Positions 34,901-45,917 of a DNA stretch of 64,000 nucleotides are shown one piece after another (position 1 is the stretch's first letter; every line of letters starts with the position of its first letter). Source of the DNA: Phaeoceros laevis (Eukaryota > Anthocerotophyta > Anthocerotopsida > Notothyladales); contig JBNGIQ010009312.1 in the NCBI GenBank assembly GCA_049999765.1, positions 51,334-115,333 on the forward strand, given 5' to 3'. The notes below the pieces were generated by a model, which searched no databases, was not told where the DNA came from, and saw nothing but the letters and a program-made list of their open reading frames with translations. The position numbers were made by a program, and so were the translations under genes.

Positions 34901-37900
34901 ATTCGGTTCTGGGCAATGTCATATGGCTGTATGACAAAGCGTACAGGCACTCCTGCATAAATTGGAGCCCCAGTACCGATTCCATCCCCGAAAGCTGTGC
35001 AATAAGGGGCAAACGCAGGAGCCGGGCTAACAGTTACATTTGGGAAACTCTTTGTATCAGCCCCCTGAAAAATCACTTGAAGTGAGTAGCTTCCAATACT
35101 TACGGCAGAGTACCAGCACCCCCAGCCAAACGGTGATGTGGAAATGTAACAGTTGGCCACAATCATTTCAGCACCTCTGGCTAGGAAGACGGTTATGTTT
35201 AAGTCCAGAATGTCCAACTGTGTTCGGATGGGGTTGTGATATGCATCATAGAGCTGGACAACGAAAGTAGCCCGCAATCCAGAAACTGCAGTGGATGCAC
35301 CCTGCCCAATAACACGTGTGTGCTCCAGGAAAGCTTCACCAGGGGACGTTGGAACACAGATTTTCGTTTGAATATCTTGCCTCATGTACCCATCAGTCCA
35401 GACAAAGTGGAATTCATATGCACTACCTTCAGAAGGCGCTTGCAGTGGGTCAAAATTGAGCACCCAAGTGTAATAAGGGATTCCTGTGTCACTGACAGTA
35501 GCACTTCGTGTTAAAGGTACAAATATTGAGACACCATCTGGCTGAAATATATGACCTTCATAAAAGTCTGAAGTCCCCATCACATAATCTTGCAGGTTCC
35601 CCAGTTTGTCCATACCCTGAACTTCTACCACCACAACATCCTTACCTGCTCTATAGTACGTGTGGTTACTTACCAGTAATGTGGTTGTTTTTGAAGCTAC
35701 AGTGGGCCCAGACACAACTCTTAGTGCATAGCCTTGACTATTTCCTCCCAGTGGCAGCTTCATTGGTCCTACCAGAATGTTGAAGGCGTAAAAACCTGAG
35801 CTAAGAGCCATAAACTTTAGTGTAAATGTGCCATCATGATTGTTTCTGGAAATTAGGGTTGGTGAATATACTCCAGTTGTGCTGTTAACGAGCACAAGAT
35901 TCACATAGTTGGCAGTACCAGAAAGGCTCTCATAAAGTTCAATTCCATTCGAGTCAACCAGCTGAACAGTGATGACTGCCGCTTTGCCTGCAGTTATTGT
36001 GCCATCAAGGTCACCCCAGGCCAAAGACTTCCTTGGACTAGCATCCCCGACTGTGGGACGTACAGCGACTTGGAAAGGACTAGACTGGATGGGGCTCCAC
36101 AAGTATTGAATAGCAATATTCTGGGTGGAAACTTTGGAAGCGGTGTAGCTAAGCAGGCACCTCCCATTATAGGGGACTGGCGTGTGAAATGCCAAACTAG
36201 GGCCCGCAATAACTGTGAAGCTTTGACAAATGCTAGGGGATGTTTCAGAACTGACTATGTTGTTATAGCTGTCACGAGCTTCAAGAAAGATAGAGCTGTT
36301 GGGACATAGATAGTTGTTACAAGCCAAAGCAGAATGAAGCCCTGGTCCAGAGGCAGCACAATTGCTCGACAGCACAGTTCCTGGTTCCACAGTACCAAAG
36401 AAAGGGCTGCCAAAAACCTCTTGCGAGGATGAAGTCCCAAGGTCTGCGTAACCAAGATTTAAGATAAGCTGCCCACTTTTCAAAGGCTGGTAGAACAACC
36501 AGAGAAGACCATCTCCATCTAGCGAGAAATTTTTTTTGGCTACCACGTCCTCCTCGGAAAACTCAATGAAGCAAGCTTGTGACCAGACACGTACACGGAA
36601 ACGTACAGTCAGATTTGAAACAAGCCCAGTAGCTCCACTCTGACTCACATTAACTGAATTGCCAAATCTGTCAGTAAACTGCAACAACATCACACTAAGC
36701 TGGCCAGCCACAGTGGCCTTATATCCGAGTCCTAACCCAGTTGGAACCAAACGCATCATGTCCACCTGCCCTGGCATCACTTCATAATTTGTGATGGTGA
36801 ACCATGGCCCCCCTACGAGCACATTGTTGATGAAGACTGATATGTTGTAAAAACCAGATTTTATCACAGTGAAGTAAATGAATATTGAGCCATTATAGTT
36901 GTCCACCACCATAGGGGGCATTGTGTAGCCCATCCCATTGTCTTTTCCTTGCAATATCTGCTCCGTTTCAAGAAATTCATCATATCCTGAAGATGACAGC
37001 CAATCTCCTGTTGATCCATCAGGAAGGAAACTGTCGGAGCTTTCGACATCAGCTACCGTTGCAATATTTGCTGTGACGTTCACAATAGAGTCAAACGGGC
37101 CAGCATTGCCAAACGAGTCCATAGGTGTCAACGTGATCATCCACATCAAACCATTCACACCAGACCAGCTCTCCGTTTGTCTGAGGATTGACTTTGCAAC
37201 ATTTATAGGACCACTTGTGACGAAGAATGTGAACGGGCTACCAGAAATATGATAAGATATACCATCTTGCTCTAAAAGTTCCACAGAGAGCAGGTACTTG
37301 ACTGGTATATACGAGTACCCCTGGTAATAGTTTGCAGCATTTGCAGAAAATGACACAATGTAGGTCCCATCAGCATTCTGATCGTTATCAGCTTCAACAA
37401 CCTTTGCATTTGCACCGGTCTTGAGAGATGGTGGCAACAAGAAAGCTGGTGCAAACGAAACATTCAGGACATCACCTACGGATCTGTCCTGTCTATTTCC
37501 ATACATGTCAACAATCACAACCTTCAGATGCCCAAGAGTGCCCGCTTCTATTGTAGCTTCTTCTATACTGGTGTTCAGCCCACCAGCAGGATGCTGTCCA
37601 TAGAGAGCAAAGGAATAAGAAGCTGAAGAAGCAGCTGGAGAAACTGTCACTGTGAACAAGCCCCTAGACACACTCACCCCTCGAAGCTGCACATCACCAG
37701 TGTAGTTACCAGGTCTATACAGAACATAGGTCGCAACAATCTGAGTGCCATCAAAGGCAACACTTGCATAAACGGATGAAAAACCTTCCATCCAAAGGGA
37801 CACCAAGAAAAGCCTTGAATAGTCATTCATGCAAATGTTGCCCCAGGCATCCTGACAATCAATCACAATGGTGCTCACAACACCTGTCTTTGTTACATAA

Positions 37901-40900
37901 CCACCCTGATCAACAACGGCAGAATTCTCCGGAGCTGGCTCTCCAGATTTTACTGTAACATTTCCGGTGAACCGAAAGCCAGTGCCAGACAGGTCATACA
38001 GATTAAAACTGATATAGTACATCCCTACTCCAGTAAGATTGTAGATTACTTGTATGGGATAACCTGATAACTTACAGTACGGTGGAGCAAATACACCACC
38101 ATGTATGTTCATCGCAGTTGCTGAGCAATTTAGGCCTGCAGTCAAATTGTTACCAAATGAGTCAACTGGGAAAACGAGGATGGTAGCCATTTCACCAGCG
38201 ACACTAATGTCCTTGTAGATGATCCGGCTGCTCCCCAGAACTGGAGCACCAGGTTCAAAAACAATAAGCTGACTTCCCCCAGATAGAAGTTCACCATTCA
38301 ACAGCACAGAAACATTGTATACCCCAGCAAAAGAGGCCACCACAGATACAACGATGGAGCCATTATCAGCAAGAGATGTGGTTCCTGCTACTTGCTCTCC
38401 AGTGCTTTTGCTAGCCAAAATTTCAAATATGTCTTGTGAGTACGGGTACTCTCGTCCATAAACTTGCTCATTTGAATACTCATCTAGGGCAACGATAGCA
38501 CTGGCATATGTGATGCCAACAGAAAGAGTGTTCGGAAGCGGTACGACCAGGGTCGATCTTGATGCACTTGTGGCAGATGGGACAACACGAAGGTGCTGGA
38601 CAAAAACAGCAATGCTGTTGTAAGTCAAGGTCAGAGTGAAGTTTCCAGCTACATATATGCAGTAATGGACTGCATAATTTCCATCCGCCTGATCCTCTAT
38701 GCTACCATTCAAAGGAACATCAGGCACTATACTCAGTGAAAAGAGCTCTCCACCAGATAACAGGGGAATTCCTTGACTGTCAGCTGATGTGACAGTGAAA
38801 TTGTGCGATTCCCCAGCAGACACCCTTAATAGTCCTGGGCACAAGCTTGCCGTTGAAATGCCACCACATAGGATGAATTGTGAGGGATCAAGCAACCGTT
38901 CTACTTGTGCGTCTACAACGGGGACCACCAAAGGGCTTCCGCTCACATCTTTCCCATTCCACGAAACATATATGGTGTAGTTTCCACTTGTAGGCGGCTG
39001 ATAGATCACCTTGTATTGCCCTTCAAAATGGTGTATGTCGACAACGTGAATACTGCTACTGCTGCATGCACCACTTCGGCTGCACATAGCTACTCGGAAA
39101 GATTCTCCAATGCTTTCTGGATCATTCTTCATATTGCCATATACATCGTAGGCATTTATGTAGAACACAGCTGACCTTTTGCTAGATGTACCATTCAGCC
39201 CCGCACCTGCCAAGTACGTATTGTGAATGCTCAACCGTCCGCTATTGACAATAGATCCAATTTCATACGCCAGCCCTTGAGCACGCACCTCAAGAACAAC
39301 GTTTCCAGAAACTAGACTACCGTACTGGAAAATATAAGTGTCGGTCAAAAGGTCTAGGACAAGAGGAGATACGGATAGGCCTGATAGAGCAGTTTCAGGC
39401 CCTGCTGCATAGAAGGGCCTCACAATTCCAGACACTTTGAAGATGGACATATCTACATCATTTACATGTAATCTGTTACCATATGAATCCCTTGGAATTA
39501 TGTGCACCTCTAAGGTCATGTTCACAATCCCGCCTATCGTTCCTGAACCCGAAAATGAGCTTTTCCATAAATCTAGGCCCCCTGGAAACACAAAAATCTC
39601 GCTCATGAGTTGCTGATGCCCAATCCGAAAGCTCACGACATATCTTTTTGCTTTTGTTGCAGAGTAAGTGACATTGTAGAATCCAGGTGAGAACAATGTT
39701 ATCTGTACATCGGCGTAGTTATCACCAGTGGGTGAGTATATGGAGAGGTACTTCTCTACCAAAATATCTGCATCCAGGGTGCCAACATTTCCGTATTGAT
39801 CTGCCAGCTGCAACACAAACGAACTCCTAACACCAGCCACAATATCTTGCAAACCAATGAAGGAACAGTTTTCTGGAGCCACGGGACCTCCAAGCACGTG
39901 AAGCTGGTACCCACCAAGAAATGGGTCACCGTTGAGGGAGACATTCACCTGCAAGTCGTTCAGTGAACACCTCTAAGAACTTGGAGGGAACTGTCATGTT
40001 GTACGTTTTCCAATATAACGGATTACACTTGTGAGCCATTGGCATGTTTTGAGAACCTCATATAAGACTAGCAACTCAAGTCTCTGACATCTGTAGTGCT
40101 AGGCCTGGAACTAAGCAAGCCTTTGCATATGGTATTGTGAGATAAATAGCTTCGAAAGGAAAATGTATACCTGGTAATCGTCTGCTCTGAAGATTCCCTG
40201 AATTAGAGCCTCATAACGATCACCAACAAGGGCACATAGAAAAGTAAAATTGGAGAAATCATTAAAAACCATCAGCGCCACAGGCAAGCTTCCTGAGAAA
40301 CTGTTGTTGTATTCGTCGCTCAGGTGGACGCGAAGAAGTGACGAGCTGCCCACAGTTATGTTATTGAAGCTATCCAGAGAAGATCTTTCTGCAGAAGGCA
40401 GATTTGCACTTACAATCAAGGTGAACCCAGACCCTGGCAAGGGATTTAGACCTGAAAATCCAAAGTAGGCAACTACTGTAAAATTTCCGGCTATGGTGAC
40501 ATTAAATGTGGCCAGGTACTTCCCAGGGATGGGATCTCCAAAGTTGTCAGGAAGTGGAGATATGCTACCATAAATTGGCTGTGAAGAGCTGTACAGACCC
40601 ACAGTGAGTCGAGGGGAATATGGTGCGTATTTGAAGACACTTAAAGCAGGGTTACCATAAGCATCACTGAGAACTACTTGATAAGATATAGTCTCTCCAG
40701 CCAGAATCCCCGCATACTTAACCACAAGTTCAGATTCATCGCTCTCCGCCATGCCAGAAACAATCTCTAAGATGTAGGGGGCATTCTGTAGAGGTTCACC
40801 CAGCAAATATACATCCACCGAGTAATTTCCTGGTGCAGTAATGTCGAGCTCAAAGCTGCAACCAACTGTAGGACGGCTATCCGGACATTGAAGAAAATAT

Positions 40901-42229
40901 AACACCTGTGATAGGTTCTCTACAGGAGTAACGACAATAGTGAAGTTGTTGATAACATGGTAGTTGGTGTCTGTGCTCGTTATAAAAAACAGGTGATTGC
41001 CTGCAGCCAGAGTATTAGACATTTCCCAATTGTCATTTGTCAGAATAAATATCTCTGCTGCACTAGGAGCGTCTACTGTTGTACTGAAGGAAAACTGGCC
41101 TCCGTTGATTGGTATTCCATCAAGGGTCACAGACACAGAATACATTTGCACTCTGATTGGAACAAACATCACTGTATAGATGCCCTGCCCTTGTGGAACT
41201 ATTTGGTAGCTCTGGAAGGAGAGCTCTCCGTCAACACCCAAAGATATATTCACTTCAAATGGACACGGATCGTAAATGACAGTCTCTACAATACCATGCC
41301 AGTCTTCAGCTGTAATGTTGAAGCTGACAGTATCGCCTGCATTGTACAGATCTTGGTAACCACTGGCAAAGCTTTGGAAGGCAGACAGAGCTCCTCCAAC
41401 GTTGAAAGCGTAAACAGTATTGCTAATTAGGTTACAGGCATTATCCAAGCTGCAGCTCAGTATCCTGAAAGTGTACTCTCCCGGGACGCTCACAAATATG
41501 GATATAGCATAAGCCCCAGGAGTGGAACTGATAGGCTCAGCTGCGAAGGTCAAATTGGTAGGGCCCACTGTAGCCAGCAGCTTCGCTCCCAGTGACGGAG
41601 TTCCATCCGTTAGGTTCACACCAAACACGGTCACACTAGCACCAGACCCTGTGTCTCGTACATCTACAGAGTACTCCACCCAGGGATCAGCATATTGATG
41701 TGATTGGCCGAAGTGATCTCCGGTTGCTATCTCAAGCTGGTCAGAACCACCTGGAATAAAATCCAGCCATGCCTTAATCACCAGCTGCTGTAAATTGGTG
41801 AGCAGCATTTCAATATGAAAACAGCACTACATGATTACTCGCACCAAAGACTCCTAAATTACCGTCAGCGATAGTCACAGCAGAAAGGAGATGCACAATC
41901 ACGAGCACTGCGATGAAATGCAGATTGACTGCAGAAGTCCTCCGCCGAAGCTCCTGCACACGACCATGGTAGGTTTGGGTAAACGACTCTAGGCCCTCTT
42001 CGACCAGCTGCGACAGAAGCCAGTACGACTCGGCGTGTGCCGACTGCAAGTAGGAAATACGGAGCTTACATTTGCATGAGAAATCACCCTGTGACCCTCC
42101 GGCATGGACGGCGGCCGAGTTCCATAGTTGGCCCACATCGCCGCCATACTGGCCTGAATTCCTACACGCCTCCCTCCCGCCGTGATGCAAGACTCTAATC
42201 CAAGCAGTGGAGGTCGTCACTCTTGGCAA
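28954..42229 (-). CDS. Giant extracellular filamin-repeat and REJ-like surface protein
   Basis: The main exon runs from 39948 to the stop at 28954 without interruption (about 3664 codons). It is preceded by an exon ending at 40171 (about 540 codons; phase-0 join DDYQ|VNVSLNGDPF). Further upstream, a frame at about 42090-41810 carries a strong hydrophobic segment (FIAVLVIVHLLSAV) that fits a signal or anchor but has no ATG, so the first exon is unresolved. I count about 28 filamin/ABP280-type Ig repeats, each with a core like AGxxxxFxVxxxDxxGN (for example FPVDSFGNNLTAG and VSKDSFGNHLWTG). After them comes a region resembling PKD/REJ (SPCDSLTLDASGSSGSGGRP) and a Cys-bearing C-terminal domain. 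The tail is hydrophobic (LLFIVLGAILAI) right at the stop, as in GPI-anchor signals. N-glycosylation sequons are frequent. Filamin repeats occur in plant GEX2, a sperm adhesion protein; REJ domains in polycystin-1. I infer a cell-surface adhesion role. Confidence 0.8.
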
Positions 42230-43255
42230 CCAGGAGCCTCCGCAAGACCGAACTGCCCATTCACACTTCCCGTCGTCAAGAACCGGGAGTCGAAGTGCAT
42301 GTCGTGCGGGATAGAGGTCTCAAGCAGATTATCCGAGGCAAAGAGCACAAGTGGGGCTCCACGCGAACCCGGCCAGCAGGCGCAGGCGGATCCCACCTGC
42401 GCTCCATGTCTCGGACAAGCCAACACCGGTGCCAAGCTGCAGGGCCGCCACCTATTGCTCCCGGATCGATGATGAGGGTTCCCCATCATGTCGAAAGGCA
42501 AGGTTGCAATGGCACTGCGGCAGCTACCGGAAGATACGCACGTGCTCTCCCAAGGATCTCGAGCCTTTGTTCCCTTCGGACATTCATCAGTCGCGTCCAA
42601 GACACCGTTGACCGTTGTCCCTGCCACGTGCCGCTTGCGGTAGTATGCATTGGACAGCTGTAAAGTGACAGACTCTCTGACAGGCTGCGACTCTGAACCG
42701 GTGTTTACAAATGGAATTTTTGACGCACAAAACTAGCGACCCGTTCTTCACGGACTTCCGTACTGCAGAACGCTCTAAATCGAGGCTTCACGAACTGCTT
42801 ACCCATTTAATTAGTCAATTAGGGTTACACGATGTAACTTACACCATGTTACCCCTTCTGAGGGAGCGTTTAGAGGGGCCCCACTGTAGTAACTGTAGTT
42901 TACTACTCAGCTCTTGTTTCTTGCTGTCGTTCTGGAATATTTGTCAGGCACGGACCGCAGAGAGATGAGGTTTGGGAAGTGTTCACGATCAGTGAAGGGT
43001 CGAGTGAGCAAAAATATGGCGACAATTGTTACGCACACATGTGAGGCACATTAGAATGTTTGCTCGCAGTTGTGAGCAGTTCAGGCATTACGATAACACA
43101 ACTTTTAAGTGAAGATCTTCACAAGGCATTAATGACTCTCCTCAAGTCCTGGAGTATGAATTGAACAAGAACAGCACCAGTATGACGAATGTGTTCATCC
43201 CAATTCACCCACTAGAGGAGGTAGCTAGCATTGCCAGCATTTCTTTGTTCTACTA
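42230..43255. other. Upstream region of the giant gene; possible first exon
   Basis: Minus-strand frames near 42217-42630 include a short ATG-led stretch at 42300 that ends at a GT donor-like site (GCTCCTG|GTTGCC), but the join to the hydrophobic exon could not be proved. The rest shows nothing recognisable. Confidence 0.35.
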
Positions 43256-44464
43256 TTAAATAGGCCGCTTGAACAACCTGAAAATATTACCAAGCAAACC
43301 GGGAGCTATGCCTTTCTCACAAACCTCCCATTCATCAGACAGAACATGATAAAGCACCAGATGACTGCAGAGAACAAGGAATCTGCGGGAGTTGCCAGGG
43401 TCTGGCTTCCTTACCGTAATGCTTACATAAATAGTATCCCCAATGACAGCAGCATCACCTGGAAAGTGCTCCCACTTCTCCCCTTGCGCTGTTAAGGAGC
43501 TTGCCAAGTCAGCAGGGATGGAAGAAACCCTGCACCATAGCTCCTCACTGTTGAGCTTCCAGACAGAAACCTGAACTTCGTCAGGGCGCCATCTTCTCCT
43601 AGCATTTAAATAGACAGCATCATTCCCGGTGATCATGTGAATGTCGCCTTGGTACTCCAGTATTTTGACAGGGTATCGCATGTTGCGGTCATTACGGTCC
43701 TCATAGTCGGGTCGGAGAACCTCCACACCGTAAGCTTGAGTGGTCAGGTCGGAGTCGTAAGCCTCGAGGTCATAGTCATATGCAGCATCCCGAATGTCTT
43801 TGTAGACGGCAACCATCCTGTTGCTGGAAAACAGAAACTGAGGCCAATAAGGATACCGCCGTGTCCAGGAATCACGGTGTGCGCCCTTGCGCCAAAGAGT
43901 TGTCCACTCGTTCGTCTCTGAGGTGTAGAGATGTCCGGGGCCCCCATAACCTACAGAAGTGCATACCAAAACTTTGAAAAGCATCGGAGAGGCTTTCTCC
44001 ACAGCCAAGTAGACGCGCTCCCACCTTAGGTCCATCGCGTTGCACCGCGGCAGCTCCTTGCTTTCTTTTGTCCACGGATTGAAAACACAAAAGCTGGCGA
44101 CGGCACTAGTTCTGTTGTCGTACACGCATACAAGACCATCAACAGCGGCGTAAGCGCTTCCATCAACATTGCGGAATCTTTCTCGAAGGAAGGATAAGTC
44201 AACAACCTTCACGACACCCTGGTCAACGCCAATTCCTCCACTACCAACTGCTCCCACAGATAGAAGCATCGCCTGCCTCCTGCCAATGAGCTCAACGCCA
44301 TAGATTGGGTGTATGAGAGGACGCCCCAAGAACACTTTGGAGGACAGAAGGAGCCTCCATGCCTTACACACTGCTCGAAACCGGGCAATGCTCTTTGGTG
44401 GAAGAAGAGCCAAAAGCTTGTAGAGCAGCTCTTCAGGAATATTGCGCCACAAAGCCTCATTCAT
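43256..44464 (-). CDS. F-box protein with a degenerate kelch/FBA-type C-terminal region
   Basis: A single exon from the ATG at 44464 gives 402 residues. Residues about 4-45 are an F-box (LWRNIPEELLYKLLALLPP, then SIARFRAVCKAW). The rest follows the plant F-box/kelch-type plan: VDGLVCVYDN, then FCVFNPWTKESKELP, which matches the conserved 'NP.t..w..LP' strand, and later LVLYHVLSDEWE. Such proteins dock to SKP1 through the F-box in SCF ubiquitin ligases and use the C-terminal propeller or FBA fold to choose substrates. The frame stays open about 73 codons upstream of this ATG; I choose 44464 because the F-box then begins near the N-terminus as usual. The substrate is unknown. Distantly similar in layout to the F-box gene at 56833-58059. 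Confidence 0.85.
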   Translation of the reverse strand: MNEALWRNIPEELLYKLLALLPPKSIARFRAVCKAWRLLLSSKVFLGRPLIHPIYGVELIGRRQAMLLSVGAVGSGGIGVDQGVVKVVDLSFLRERFRNVDGSAYAAVDGLVCVYDNRTSAVASFCVFNPWTKESKELPRCNAMDLRWERVYLAVEKASPMLFKVLVCTSVGYGGPGHLYTSETNEWTTLWRKGAHRDSWTRRYPYWPQFLFSSNRMVAVYKDIRDAAYDYDLEAYDSDLTTQAYGVEVLRPDYEDRNDRNMRYPVKILEYQGDIHMITGNDAVYLNARRRWRPDEVQVSVWKLNSEELWCRVSSIPADLASSLTAQGEKWEHFPGDAAVIGDTIYVSITVRKPDPGNSRRFLVLCSHLVLYHVLSDEWEVCEKGIAPGLLGNIFRLFKRPI

Positions 44465-45517
44465 TGTCCTACTTTCGCAACATTCTCCCCCGAAGGGCAG
44501 GCAGCGGAGTAGCAGATAGGGTCCTCCCTCCCTGTTTCCGACGCGCGCGGCTGCAACATTACCACCTCCCGCCATGGGCTGCAAAAGGACTTTGCGCATC
44601 AACTGGAGCTGCCAACAGCTCCTGTAGTGGGCAATAAGGTACGTGCCGTCTGCCGTAAAACCCGGGAGTCTGTTGCCTCGCAAGATGTGCAGGACGGCTA
44701 TTTGCTACAGTTGAAGGCATGCAACTAAACATGCATTCGAGTTGCAATTCTCTCATGATCTCATGATCTCATCCTTCCAATTTGCGTAGTTCTAACTTGT
44801 AACTTCTAATCTGTTTTCTATTTATTTATTTATTTTATTTCTTCATCATATTGAGTTTCAAACAACATGATGAAGAAATTAAAGTTTCAGGCTTTGAGCC
44901 TGAAGGCTTCATCTCTACTAGATGGCTCGCTACCAGGCAAGTCACAAACATGGTGGCGTGCTCAATTGCGTTGTGGAGTTGGTATAGCGCGGCCCTTTTC
45001 TACTACTACTACTCGTAGAAAATTGCTTTAGGCTTTAGGTTACATTCAAGAGCTATATAGATTTGGAAACTAAGAGCCTTAAGGCTTCAGCTCATAGAAA
45101 AATTGCATTCACGCTTTAGGTTACATTCAAGAGCTATATAGATTTGGAAACTAAGTGTTTCAACCTTTGAGACTTTAGCAGCTCAGCTCATAGAAACACA
45201 CCACGAGCTACATAGAATCATAGATTGGGATATAGATTTTTTTAGACTAGCTTTTTTTTGTTAGACCCAAAATTTCATTGGTCATTTTTAGACCAACATA
45301 AGGAACTTACAAAATGATGCGGGAGTAGCTGGACCTGGGTTAAGAGTCTTAAGACTATCTTTCACTTCCTATCAAAAATAAATCTTTCTTAATGAATACG
45401 AATTACAATCAAAGTAAAAAGTTTAAAAAAATATTGAGATAATTCGTTCAATTTCAATCTTTATTTGTGGAACACTTCATTTCATAAGGGTCTATTTTAA
45501 CTTGTGATGCATACACA
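44465..45517. other. AT-rich intergenic stretch with repeats
   Basis: Composition becomes AT-rich after about 44800. It holds a relative of the 8094-8293 repeat (about 44946-45010, with the ctactactactac run) and a direct repeat of about 44 bp (about 45035-45078 and 45115-45157, ggttacattcaagagctata). No gene was seen. Confidence 0.55.
45036..45157. repeat. Direct repeat of about 44 bp
   Basis: The segment around ctttaggttacattcaagag followed by ctatatagatttggaaactaa occurs twice about 80 bp apart, in an otherwise unremarkable AT-rich context. Confidence 0.8.
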
Positions 45518-45917
45518 NNNNNNNNNNNNNNNNNNNNNNNNNNNNNNNNNNNNNNNNNNNNNNNNNNNNNNNNNNNNNNNNNNNNNNNNNNNNNNNNNNN
45601 NNNNNNNNNNNNNNNNNNNNNNNNNNNNNNNNNNNNNNNNNNNNNNNNNNNNNNNNNNNNNNNNNNNNNNNNNNNNNNNNNNNNNNNNNNNNNNNNNNNN
45701 NNNNNNNNNNNNNNNNNNNNNNNNNNNNNNNNNNNNNNNNNNNNNNNNNNNNNNNNNNNNNNNNNNNNNNNNNNNNNNNNNNNNNNNNNNNNNNNNNNNN
45801 NNNNNNNNNNNNNNNNNNNNNNNNNNNNNNNNNNNNNNNNNNNNNNNNNNNNNNNNNNNNNNNNNNNNNNNNNNNNNNNNNNNNNNNNNNNNNNNNNNNN
45901 NNNNNNNNNNNNNNNNN
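45518..45917. other. Assembly gap of 400 N
   Basis: Exactly 400 undetermined bases. The nine bases GCATACACA occur immediately on both sides, so the flanks may overlap, with the true gap being very small, or the gap may lie in a repeat. Confidence 0.95.

Noticed and set aside
42223-42663. Plus-strand frame of 146 codons rich in Arg and Pro
   Set aside because: No motif, and it overlaps several other open frames in GC-rich upstream sequence of the giant gene.
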